Shown piece by piece: positions 43,615 to 52,177 of a DNA stretch of 64,000 nucleotides. The number at the start of each line of letters is the position of its first letter. The first letter of the stretch is position 1. Below the pieces are notes generated by a model, which worked only from the letters and a program-made list of their open reading frames with translations, was not told where the DNA came from and ran no database searches. The position numbers and the translations under genes were made by a program. This DNA comes from Paraburkholderia sp. NMBU_R16 (GTDB taxonomy: Bacteria; Pseudomonadota; Gammaproteobacteria; Burkholderiales; Burkholderiaceae), in NCBI RefSeq assembly GCF_013282575.1, contig NZ_JAAAYE010000022.1, positions 33,021 to 97,020 on the forward strand, given 5' to 3'.

Positions 43615-45312
43615 ATGTCTACATCGATCGATCTGTTCCTTTTGCGCACACACATCGCGTACTTCTCGATGGAGATTGCGCTGCGGCCTGAGATACCAAC
43701 TTACGCGGGTGGACTGGGCGTCCTCGCTGGCGATACCGCACGCTCCTGCGCAGATCTCGAGATTCCCGTCGTCTTCGTAACCCTCGCGAGTCGGGCCGGA
43801 TACTTCCGTCAGTCTATCGACGCCGATGGTCGCCAAACTGAGGAGCCAGACTGGTGGGAGCTGCGGCGCTGGTGTACGCCGCTAGACGCGATGGTGGCGG
43901 TGGAGATCGAGCAAAGACCCGTGTGGATCCGGCCGTGGCTGTATGTGCACACGTGTCCGCACGGACATCAAATCCCGGTTCTGCTTCTCGATACGGACGT
44001 CGATCAAAACGATGAAGCGGACTGCACGCTGACCCATTATCTTTACGGGGGCGACGACAGCTACCGGCTTAAACAGGAAATCGTGCTGGGAATCGGTGGA
44101 ATACGAATTCTGCGTGCACTCGGCTTTTCCTTGCACACGTACCACCTGAACGAGGGGCATGCGGCCCTCCTCGCACTCGAGTTGCTCACACGCACCCGTA
44201 CCCCCGCCTCGGATCAGCTTGAAAGTGAACTGCAGTACGATGTTCCTGAGGTGCGGGCACGGTGCGTATTCACGACGCACACGCCCGTCGAGGCCGGACA
44301 CGACCAGTTTTCCTACGCTCTTTTCGAGCGTCTGTTGCCTGGGTTCATCGAGCTCGAACTTCTGAAGCGCCTGGCCGGACAGGCGAAGGTCAACTTGACA
44401 CGTCTCGCGCTGAACCTCGCGGGCTATGTCAACGGCGTAGCACGACGGCATGCGCAGACTACGGCACATCTCTTTCCGGGCTACCGTATCCACGCCATCA
44501 CGAATGGTGTGCATGCGGGAACATGGACGCATGCGGCGTTCGCCGAGCTCTACACGTCGCATTTTCCGGACTGGCAGCATGAGCCTGAGGTCCTGACACG
44601 TGCGTTGCGATTACCCGACGATGACGTCTGGCGCTGCCATCGGAGCGCCAAAGCGGATTTGCTCGGGATCGTGAAGGACCGGACCGGCATTAGCCTCGAC
44701 CCGAGCATCCCAGTGTTGGGGTTTGCACGCCGGATGACGGGCTACAAGCGCCCGTTGCTGTTCTTCGAGGATCTGGACCGCGTAACGAGCATAGCGCAGC
44801 AGCATCCGTTCCAGGTGGTGATGGCGGGAAAGGCGCACCCGCGAGACGTCGAAGGCAAGCAGGCGATCGAAGAGATCCATGCGGCCGCCCGCAAGCTCCG
44901 CGACAAGGTGACTTGCGTTTTTGTCCCCGGTTACGACATGCAGCTCGCGATGGCGCTCACGGCTGGCGCCGACATCTGGCTCAACACGCCTTTGCCGCCG
45001 CTGGAGGCATCCGGAACGAGCGGCATGAAGGCAGCGCTGAACGGTGTACTCAATATCAGCGTGCTCGACGGGTGGTGGATCGAAGCCTGCATCGAGGGCG
45101 TAACTGGCTGGTCGATCGAGACGCGTGACGAAGAGGCGCACCACCACGCGGCCGATCTGTACGAGAAACTCGAGCGCGTCGTACTGCCGCTCTATTACAC
45201 CGATCCGGCGCAATGGCGCTTGATGATGAAGCAGACCATTGCCAATATCGCCTGCTATTTCAACAGCCAGCGCATGATGCGCAGATATGCGAGCGAAGCC
45301 TACCTGCGGTGA
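43615..45312 (+). CDS. glgP: Alpha-glucan (glycogen) phosphorylase, short form
   Basis: 565 aa, GT35 family of the short TIGR02094 type, which lacks the N-terminal extension of long phosphorylases. AYFSMEIALRPEIPTYAGGL, HLNEGHAALLALE, TTHTPVEAGHDQF, AITNGVHAGTWTH, FARRMTGYKRPLL, and the pyridoxal phosphate lysine in GTSGMKAALNGVLNISVLDG. Phosphorolysis gives glucose-1-phosphate without ATP, useful in energy-poor cells. Start ATG 43615 directly follows the leader ORF. Confidence 0.94.
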   Translation: MSTSIDLFLLRTHIAYFSMEIALRPEIPTYAGGLGVLAGDTARSCADLEIPVVFVTLASRAGYFRQSIDADGRQTEEPDWWELRRWCTPLDAMVAVEIEQRPVWIRPWLYVHTCPHGHQIPVLLLDTDVDQNDEADCTLTHYLYGGDDSYRLKQEIVLGIGGIRILRALGFSLHTYHLNEGHAALLALELLTRTRTPASDQLESELQYDVPEVRARCVFTTHTPVEAGHDQFSYALFERLLPGFIELELLKRLAGQAKVNLTRLALNLAGYVNGVARRHAQTTAHLFPGYRIHAITNGVHAGTWTHAAFAELYTSHFPDWQHEPEVLTRALRLPDDDVWRCHRSAKADLLGIVKDRTGISLDPSIPVLGFARRMTGYKRPLLFFEDLDRVTSIAQQHPFQVVMAGKAHPRDVEGKQAIEEIHAAARKLRDKVTCVFVPGYDMQLAMALTAGADIWLNTPLPPLEASGTSGMKAALNGVLNISVLDGWWIEACIEGVTGWSIETRDEEAHHHAADLYEKLERVVLPLYYTDPAQWRLMMKQTIANIACYFNSQRMMRRYASEAYLR

Positions 45313-45379
45313 GAGGGTTTCCGTGCCCCGAAAGCGGGTGGCGAAGACGTCCCGGCGCTACGCCCGCTACTGGTCGGCT

Positions 45380-47764
45380 TCAGTAGAGCAGATAGCGGGT
45401 GCGAAGCCGAGCAAAGCTCGTCACGCCGAGTTCCGCGAGCTGCGCAACGCGATCGGGGTCGGCACCGGCGGCGAGTGCCGCCCCGACGGCAGACGAGCCG
45501 ACCGCCGGTTGCGTGGCCGCCAAATCGAACGTTTGCGGATAGAGCGCATGCAGCGTGGCGAGCATCGCCAGGCCCAGGCGGCCCGGCTCTCGGCTCGGAT
45601 CCGCAGCGACGATGCGCACGCCGTGACACACGACGCCGTGCCAAACCGATTCGGTCGGCACGAAATCGAAGGGCTCGAAGCGCGCTCCGGCATTCGCGGC
45701 GTTGAGTGCCGCCGCAAGGCGCGGCCCGTCGATCCACGGTGCGCCGATTACGCCGAAGGGAGCGGGCGTGCCCCGTCCGACGCTGACATTCGCGCCTTCG
45801 AGCAGCACGAGATCGGGGTAGCGGTCGAGTTGCTCGAGCGTGCGCAGATTGGGCGAGAGCGGGATCCAGCCGAGACCGGTATCGGCAAAGCGCATCGAGC
45901 GCGTGTAACCGTGCATGCGAATGACGCGCAAATCGGCGCCGATATGCCGTTCGTCGTTGAAGAGGCTCGCCAGTTCGCCTACGGTCATGCCCGACACCAA
46001 AGGCAGCGGGTGGTAGCCGGTGAACGACTCTTGCCCCGCATCCAGCGTGGGGCCGCCAAATCGATCGCCGCCGAGCGGGGCCGGACGATCGAGCACGAAG
46101 ATGGGAATGTGCTGGGCCGCTGCCGCCTCGAGTGCATAGCCTAGCGTCGTTTCATAGGTGAAAAGGCGCACGCCCGCATCCTGGATGTCGACCACGAGCG
46201 CGTCGAGACCATCGAGCGACTCGGGCGGAAAGCGCTGGAAGCGGCCGTACAGGCTGTGGACGACGAGGCCGGTCGCTGGGTCGCGCGTGTCGGAGACCGG
46301 GGCATCCACGTCGGCGTTCATCCCGTGTTCGGGCGAGAACAAGGCCGCGAGCTTGACTCCGGGGGCCTGCATCAGCACGTCGATCGTCCGTCGGCCCAGT
46401 GCGTCGAACCCGCTGCGATTCGTCAGCAGTCCGATCCTCAATCCCGCAAGTGGGCCGAATCGCTGCTCTTCCAGCACGTCGATTCCTGCTCTCACCGGGC
46501 CGGCCGACGCGGGTAGCCGCCCAGCCTGCGCGAGCGCCGACGCAACCTCGGGCACACTGCGCACGATATCTGAGGTCGATGCGGGTGCCGAGCGGCTTGC
46601 GAGCAAGGCGAGCACCTGCGCGCGCAAGGGCCTCGCGTCGCCGCTATCGTCGGGATGCACGCGATTGGTCAGGATCACCGCGAAGCGGCCGGAGACGAAA
46701 TCGATCCAAAGGCCCGTGCCCGTATAGCCGGTGTGGCCGATGGCGCCTGCAGGCGGCAGACGATCGCGGTTCGTCACCATTGGCGCCGCGAGCTCCCAGC
46801 CGACGCCGCGCCACGGCGTCTGCGCGAGCGGCGAATTCGGCGTAGCGAACGCGGCGATGCTGGTGGGGGCGAGCACGCGCACGTGTCTCACGGACGTGCC
46901 GTCGCGAAGCAGCATTTGCGCGAAGCGGGCGAGGTCGTCCGCGGTGGAAAAAAGGCCCGCGTTACCCGCCACGCCCCCCATGCGCGAGGCCACGGGATCG
47001 TGCACCGCGCCGCGGCGCATTCCGACGCGATCGGCGGTGGTGGGGGCACTGCGGGAAACGCGCAGTGCGTCGGGAAGGAACATCGTGTCGCGCATCCCGA
47101 GCGGCGCAAAGATGTGTTCGCGGCAATAGGCGTCGAGCGATCGATGCGTCATGCGTTCGACCAGCTCGCCCAAGGCGATGAAGTTGACGTCGCTATAGAT
47201 CACGCGATTGCCAGGCGCCGCGACGAGTGCCGCGGCAGCGACGTCGCGCAGGATGCGCGCGCGCCCGTGACCCGGGGGCGGCAGCGGCAGTTCCGCCGGC
47301 AGGCCCGAGGTGTGTGCAAGAAGCTCGCGCACGGTCACCGCCGCTTTACCGTTGACGGCGAATGCCGGCCAATAGCGCGCCGCCGGCGCGTCGAGTTGCA
47401 AGCGCCCACCCTCGGCCAACTGCATGATGGCCGTGGTCGTCGCGACGACCTTCGTCAGCGAGGCGAGATCGAATTCGGTATCGGGCGTCATCGGCTCCGA
47501 GCGCGGTACGACCGCACGCTGTCCGAACGTGGCGCGGTACAGCACGTGCTGCGCATCGCCGACGACGATCACCGCGCCTGGCAGCCGCTGTGCTTCGATT
47601 TGAGCTGTGACGATCTGCTCGATCTGCGCTTGTGCGGCTCGATCGAGTTGCGCGCCCCAACCGGCCGACGCGATGCCAAAGAGCACGCACGCTCGCGCCC
47701 AGGCGGCGAGGGCACGCGTCAGCGCGGCAATTGCGCGGGGTCGTAACGGTTGCGGGGATTCCAT
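45380..47764 (-). CDS. Fused serine hydrolase (beta-lactamase fold) and NamZ-like exo-muramidase (DUF1343)
   Basis: 794 aa. Residues about 1-385 are a class C beta-lactamase/esterase-like domain: SxxK in DLASLTKVVATT (S102, K105), YSDVN, HTGYTGTGLW. The second half (about 410-794) is DUF1343, now known as NamZ, which removes N-acetylmuramic acid from peptidoglycan ends: LRIGLLTNRSGFDALGRRT, FSPEHGMNADVDAPVSDT, VVDIQDAGVRLFTYETTLGY, LDRPAPLGG. A signal-like segment exists at 20-38. Start at 47764 overlaps the upstream gene by 46 bp. Convergent with glgP. Confidence 0.87.
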   Translation of the reverse strand: MESPQPLRPRAIAALTRALAAWARACVLFGIASAGWGAQLDRAAQAQIEQIVTAQIEAQRLPGAVIVVGDAQHVLYRATFGQRAVVPRSEPMTPDTEFDLASLTKVVATTTAIMQLAEGGRLQLDAPAARYWPAFAVNGKAAVTVRELLAHTSGLPAELPLPPPGHGRARILRDVAAAALVAAPGNRVIYSDVNFIALGELVERMTHRSLDAYCREHIFAPLGMRDTMFLPDALRVSRSAPTTADRVGMRRGAVHDPVASRMGGVAGNAGLFSTADDLARFAQMLLRDGTSVRHVRVLAPTSIAAFATPNSPLAQTPWRGVGWELAAPMVTNRDRLPPAGAIGHTGYTGTGLWIDFVSGRFAVILTNRVHPDDSGDARPLRAQVLALLASRSAPASTSDIVRSVPEVASALAQAGRLPASAGPVRAGIDVLEEQRFGPLAGLRIGLLTNRSGFDALGRRTIDVLMQAPGVKLAALFSPEHGMNADVDAPVSDTRDPATGLVVHSLYGRFQRFPPESLDGLDALVVDIQDAGVRLFTYETTLGYALEAAAAQHIPIFVLDRPAPLGGDRFGGPTLDAGQESFTGYHPLPLVSGMTVGELASLFNDERHIGADLRVIRMHGYTRSMRFADTGLGWIPLSPNLRTLEQLDRYPDLVLLEGANVSVGRGTPAPFGVIGAPWIDGPRLAAALNAANAGARFEPFDFVPTESVWHGVVCHGVRIVAADPSREPGRLGLAMLATLHALYPQTFDLAATQPAVGSSAVGAALAAGADPDRVAQLAELGVTSFARLRTRYLLY

Positions 47765-48987
47765 AGCATCCAGCCGTCCGAGTCGGCCGCGTCGGCCGCC
47801 TCGACTTGCGCGCGCATCTTGGCGGCATCGAACTCGCTGCGATCGAACGCGTAATCGCGAAAGGCCTGCAGCCAGGGCCTGAAACGCACGCCGGGCAAGC
47901 CCGTGCGCTGGCGGGCTTCCATGAGCGAGCGCCTGACGATCTGCCCAGGGTCCGCGACCGGGTTCGTGCAGCCCGGCAACCCCCAGGTGAAGCTCGACGG
48001 ATAGAGCATCGGAGAGATGTAGTCGAGCGACGCGCCGAGCGCCTCGATCTGCTGTCCGATCGCGGTGTCGTCGAGGTTCCAGCAGACGTAGCCGAAGATG
48101 TCCGCGGCCAAGAACACGTTATAGGGGACCAGCCGTTCGCGCGCCGCCTGCAAAAAGCCGACGATCGCCGCAGTGCGGTTGGCACGCGTATTCGGCAGAG
48201 CGAAGCGCAGTCCGGCTGCATCCGGGAAGCGCACATAGTCGAACTGGATTTCGTCGAAGCCGAGCTGCGCGGCTTCCTCGGCAACGTCGAGGTTGTGCGC
48301 CCACACCGCTTGCGCAAACGGGTCGACCCACTGCAGATGCTCGCGATCGCGCCATGCACGGCCGCCCGCATCGTGGACGACCCACTCGGGATGTGCGCTC
48401 GCGAGCGGATCGTCCTTGAAGACGACGATGCGTCCGATCAGATAGAAGCCATCGCGATGCAGTCGCGCGAGCAGGCCGGCGAAGTCCTGCACGAGCGGCG
48501 CGCGCGGCTGGGCGCTGCCGGCCGCGCCGAGCGCGTCGCGCGCAGCACTGCGGTACGGTGTCAAGCCGCGATCGCCTTTCACATCGATCACGAGCGCGTT
48601 GATCCGATTGGTCTGTCCCAAACCGACGGCCGCTTCGCGCAGCGTGGCGCTGGCAATGCCGTACACGGACAGATAAACGGCATGAGGACGAAACGGCACG
48701 AGGGACAGCGTGAGCGGTTCGCCCGTTGCCGCGCGAATCTGCGTGCGCAGATAGCCGGGCGCGCGCGCGGCGACCGCGGAATCCGCCGACGCAATGGTGA
48801 AGGCGCCGTGCGCGTCCGTGGATTGGGCGACGCGCCCCACGGTTACGGTCGCGCCTTCGATGGGATGCCGCGTTTGCGCGTCGATCACCGTGCCCGTCAC
48901 ATCGGCGCGAGCATGGCCCGCGGCGAAGCAGCCGATGAACGAGAGCGCGATCGCGAGGGTTCGGAGATAGCGTTTATTACCTTTCAT
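47719..48987 (-). CDS. Putative glycoside hydrolase (DUF4015-like)
   Basis: 422 aa from ATG 48987 (AGGAAG upstream). Signal peptide (about 5-29, ending HARA), carboxypeptidase-regulatory-like beta domain (ADVTGTVIDAQTRHPIEGAT), then a TIM-barrel glycoside-hydrolase domain: ALVIDVKGDRGLTPYRS, LIGRIVVFKDDPLA, QLGFDEIQFDYVRFPD, FGYVCWNLDDTAIGQQIE, ISPMLYPSSFTWG. The D-EIQFDYVRFPD motif is the family hallmark. Periplasmic. Sits between the NamZ fusion and the deacetylase. Confidence 0.82.
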   Translation of the reverse strand: MKGNKRYLRTLAIALSFIGCFAAGHARADVTGTVIDAQTRHPIEGATVTVGRVAQSTDAHGAFTIASADSAVAARAPGYLRTQIRAATGEPLTLSLVPFRPHAVYLSVYGIASATLREAAVGLGQTNRINALVIDVKGDRGLTPYRSAARDALGAAGSAQPRAPLVQDFAGLLARLHRDGFYLIGRIVVFKDDPLASAHPEWVVHDAGGRAWRDREHLQWVDPFAQAVWAHNLDVAEEAAQLGFDEIQFDYVRFPDAAGLRFALPNTRANRTAAIVGFLQAARERLVPYNVFLAADIFGYVCWNLDDTAIGQQIEALGASLDYISPMLYPSSFTWGLPGCTNPVADPGQIVRRSLMEARQRTGLPGVRFRPWLQAFRDYAFDRSEFDAAKMRAQVEAADAADSDGWMLWNPRNRYDPAQLPR

Positions 48988-48997
48988 GGCGGGCTTC

Positions 48998-49834
48998 CTA
49001 CCGCGGACAAGCGTGCGTCTTGTCATCGCCGAACAGCCGCGCGAGCGCTGCCGGACCGTATGCGTCGATCATCAGAAAGCGGGGCAGTGCAAGCAGGCGT
49101 GCATGGCGCTCGACGAAGTGCGGGTCGAGCGTCACGCCCGCGATGTAGCGGTCTTCTCCCGCAAGCGCCATGAGGCCGTCGTCGTAGATGCCGAACGGCC
49201 AGGCAAGCGTGTCCACGCGCGTGCCCAGTTCCGCTTCGAGCCGCTGCCTGGAATGCGCGAACTGGAATCGAGCGAACTGCCGAAAGTCGTCGGCCGAGCG
49301 GCGCCGGCGCTCCGTGTTGAAATTCGGGTGCCAGTAAGTGTGCGACTGGACGTCGAAGAATCCGGTCCGCTGCAAATCGCGCAACTGGTCCCACGTGAGT
49401 GCGTAGCTCGCGTTCGAGATCGCGGACGGATAGATGAACAGCGTGACGGGTAGGCGCTCGCGCAAGACGATGGGCCGCAGCGCCTCGTAGACGGAGCGAT
49501 GGCCGTCGTCGACAGTCAACGCGACGCTTTTGTCGGGCAGCGTGGTGGATGCGTTCTCGATCCAGCGCACGACGTTATCGAGCGGCACGAAGCGATAGCC
49601 GTGCTCGCGGAAGAACGCCAGCTGCGACTCGAAGGTGGTAACGCGCACGGTCATCGAATCGTCCGCCGTCGCGGAGAAGCGGTGGTAGACGAGGATCGCG
49701 ACCCGCGGCTCGCAACCGGCGTCTGGCGCCACCTCATACGCCGCACCTGCGGCTCCCGCGATCTGCAACGCACAGGCGAGAGCCGCCATCGCGCGAACGC
49801 CGCGCGGCAGCCATGAGGAGCGGCGGCGCTGCAT
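48998..49834 (-). CDS. Polysaccharide deacetylase (NodB domain)
   Basis: 278 aa with N-terminal hydrophobic signal (12-31). NodB-type: VAILVYHRF, the metal/catalytic LTVDDGH (D-D pair), and FDVQSHTYWHPN (zinc histidines). Substrate N-acetylated polysaccharide or peptidoglycan in the periplasm. Ten bases before the glycoside hydrolase gene. With that neighbour it resembles the two domains of PgaB separated into two proteins. Confidence 0.9.
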   Translation of the reverse strand: MQRRRSSWLPRGVRAMAALACALQIAGAAGAAYEVAPDAGCEPRVAILVYHRFSATADDSMTVRVTTFESQLAFFREHGYRFVPLDNVVRWIENASTTLPDKSVALTVDDGHRSVYEALRPIVLRERLPVTLFIYPSAISNASYALTWDQLRDLQRTGFFDVQSHTYWHPNFNTERRRRSADDFRQFARFQFAHSRQRLEAELGTRVDTLAWPFGIYDDGLMALAGEDRYIAGVTLDPHFVERHARLLALPRFLMIDAYGPAALARLFGDDKTHACPR

Positions 49835-49840
49835 CGGTGG

Positions 49841-51463
49841 TCACGCCAGGTCGCCAGACCACTCGTCACGCTCCTGCATGCCCGCAGAGGGCGACGGACG
49901 GTTCGCCACCATGCAGTCCGTCGTGAGCAGCAGCGAAGCGACGGAAATAGCGTTTTGCAGCGCCGAACGCGTCACCTTGACCGGATCGACGATGCCGGCT
50001 TCCATCATGTCGCCATAGCTTGCGCGGGCGGCATCGTAGCCATATGCGCCGCTGCCGGCCGCTACCTCGTGCACGACGGCCTGCGCGTCCGCGCCCGCAT
50101 TGTCGGCAATTTGTCGCAGCGGTGCGGCGAGCGAATCGTAGACGATCTTCGCACCGGTACGTTCGATATCGGAGGCCGCTTGCTGCGCGAGGACGCCGCG
50201 CGCGCGCAGCAACGCGACCCCGCCGCCCGGCACGAAACCTTCTTCGACGGCCGCGCGCGTCGCGTGCAGCGCGTCCTCGAAGCGGTTCTTGCGTTCGTGC
50301 AGCGCTGTTTCGGTGGCGGCGCCCACGCGGATCACCGCTACGCCGCCGGCCAGCTTGTTCAGTCTGCTCGAGAGCGCGTCGCGCTCGTAGCCCGGGTTGG
50401 CGGCATCGATGCGCTTTTTCAGGCCCGCGATGCGCTCTTCGATGCGCTTTCTCTCGCCGTGGCCCGCAATGATCGTCGTGGTGTCGCGTGTGATTTCGAC
50501 GCGTCTTGCGGAACCGAGGTCGGCCAGCGTCGCGTGCTCGACCGTGCGTCCCGTCTGCGGCGAAATGACCGTGCCTCCCGTCAACGCGGCAAGGTCGGCC
50601 AGCTGGTCGGTGCGCGCATCGCCGAAGCCGGGTGAGCGGATCGCACATGACTTCAGCGTGCCGCGTACGTGGTTGACGACGAGTGTCGCTAGCGCCTCGC
50701 CTTCCACTTCGTTGGCGATGACGAGAAGCGGATTGCCGGTCTTGCTGACCGCTTCGAGCACCGGCAGCAAATGCGCGATCGCGCTGATGCTGGCATCGCA
50801 CAGCAAGACGCGCGGCTCCTCCAGGATCACCGCGCGGCTCTCCGAATCGACGAAGAGCGCAGAGAGATAACCGCGCTCCAAGAGGGAACCTTCCACGGTC
50901 TCCAGCTCATCGTCGAGCTTCGAGCCGTCTTCGATGCTGATCGCGCCGTTCTTGCCGACACGCTCGACGGCCTGAGCCACGAGCGAGCCGATGCTGCTGT
51001 CGCCGCTTGCGGAGATCGTGGCGATCTGGCGCATTTCGTCTGTGGTGGAGCAGGGCAGCGCCAGCCGGTGCAGCTCGGCGATCACCTGACGCCCCGCATG
51101 CTCGATCGCGCGCTTCAGCGCCATCGGGTCGTGCCCGGAACTCACGCACTTGATCCCTTCGGTCATGATCGCCTGCGCGATCGTCGTGGCGGTGGTGGTG
51201 CCGTCGCCAGCCACTTCGCTGGTCTTGGTGGCGACTTCGCGCAGCAAGCGCGCACCCATTTGCTCGAACGGATCGGGCAGCTCGATCGAACCGGCGACGA
51301 TGACGCCCGAGTTCGCAACGAGCGGCGCCTGGCCGGCGCGCTCCACGATGACGTTGCGCCCCCCGGGACCGAGCGTCACTTTGACGGCTTCAGCAAGCGT
51401 ATTGACGCCGTTGAGCAGAAGGTGGCGAGCGCGTTGGTGAAAAACCAGGGTTTTGCCTGACAC
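49841..51463 (-). CDS. groL: Divergent GroEL chaperonin without GroES
   Basis: 540 aa, all three GroEL domains present: LGPGGRNVIVERAGQAPLV, AGDGTTTATTIAQAI (D87 kept), RGYLSALFVDSESRAVI, and EDALHATRAAVEEGFVPGGG (D398 equivalent kept). However the catalytic D52 is serine and K51 is Asn (LVANSGVIVAG instead of TITKDGVSVAR), and the C-terminus lacks the GGM tail. No groES lies next to it. In E. coli, D52 and D398 both help ATP hydrolysis, so this copy should turn over slowly. Likely a stress-specific chaperonin rather than the housekeeping one. No FNR-type box directly in front. Confidence 0.93.
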   Translation of the reverse strand: MSGKTLVFHQRARHLLLNGVNTLAEAVKVTLGPGGRNVIVERAGQAPLVANSGVIVAGSIELPDPFEQMGARLLREVATKTSEVAGDGTTTATTIAQAIMTEGIKCVSSGHDPMALKRAIEHAGRQVIAELHRLALPCSTTDEMRQIATISASGDSSIGSLVAQAVERVGKNGAISIEDGSKLDDELETVEGSLLERGYLSALFVDSESRAVILEEPRVLLCDASISAIAHLLPVLEAVSKTGNPLLVIANEVEGEALATLVVNHVRGTLKSCAIRSPGFGDARTDQLADLAALTGGTVISPQTGRTVEHATLADLGSARRVEITRDTTTIIAGHGERKRIEERIAGLKKRIDAANPGYERDALSSRLNKLAGGVAVIRVGAATETALHERKNRFEDALHATRAAVEEGFVPGGGVALLRARGVLAQQAASDIERTGAKIVYDSLAAPLRQIADNAGADAQAVVHEVAAGSGAYGYDAARASYGDMMEAGIVDPVKVTRSALQNAISVASLLLTTDCMVANRPSPSAGMQERDEWSGDLA

Positions 51464-51553
51464 GATGGATCTCCGACTCGGAAGGCGTGCCGATCAACTT
51501 CGTCTCGACGCGTGCAAAATCTCGGGGAGCGGGGCGGACTGCGTCGGCCAGGC

Positions 51554-52003
51554 TCACGCGTGGGTACGTTGCTCTTCGATCTGTTGCACTCGACCGATTC
51601 GCGACACATCGACGAGGATGGATGCGAAATACTCCATCACGTCATCGAGCGCCACGATACCGGTGAGTCGTCCGCCGTCGTCGACGACTGGAAGGCGCCG
51701 AACACCCGATCGCCGCATCTCGTCCAACGCGACGGTGACGTCGTCGCTTTCGGCCGCCACGATCAATCCGTGCGACATGATCTGGCCCGCCGTCACCCGT
51801 TCCGGGTCCAGCTTGGGCGCCATGACCGATGTGACGAGGTCGCGATCGGTGACGATGCCGATCGGCACCGCTTCGCCGTTGCGATATTCGATGACGACCA
51901 GGTTGCCGACATGGCGGTGCTGCATCCGGCTCGCAAGCGTTGCGGCGTTTTCGTCGACTGTGCAGGTCTCTACGGGGCGCGTCACAAGTCTTCCTACGTG
52001 CAT
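51554..52003 (-). CDS. CBS-domain pair protein, 149 aa
   Basis: ATG at 52003 has GGAG six bases ahead; ATG 52015 has no SD. Two CBS motifs: VPIGIVTDRDLVTSVMAP and LTGIVALDDVMEYFASIL, plus RSGVRRLPVVDDGG. Third CBS protein of the window, paralogous to the others. Lies 90 bp upstream of groL, on the same strand. FNR-type box at 52132 probably serves this gene and perhaps groL. Confidence 0.92.
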   Translation of the reverse strand: MHVGRLVTRPVETCTVDENAATLASRMQHRHVGNLVVIEYRNGEAVPIGIVTDRDLVTSVMAPKLDPERVTAGQIMSHGLIVAAESDDVTVALDEMRRSGVRRLPVVDDGGRLTGIVALDDVMEYFASILVDVSRIGRVQQIEEQRTHA

Positions 52004-52131
52004 GATCGACTCCATTGAACTGGGGTTTGGGGCTGATTTACCGGCCGTGGTCCTGCAACGATCCCTTTCCGAGAAAGACTGGCCCGACTGACGCCTTCCA
52101 TGTCAGCGTACGGCGCCGCAGGCGCCGGCGT

Positions 52132-52145
52132 TTGACCAATGTCAA
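52132..52145. promoter_or_regulatory. FNR-type palindrome in front of CBS/groL
   Basis: TTGACCAATGTCAA, 128 bp from the CBS start at 52003. Confidence 0.75.
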
Positions 52146-52177
52146 GCTTGAGTGTCAGAGGCGATCCCATATCGCTT

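Noticed and set aside
46655..49173. Long plus-strand frames (46655-47746 and 47806-49173)
   Set aside because: Both are antisense to clear enzymes on the minus strand and show shadow composition with no domains.
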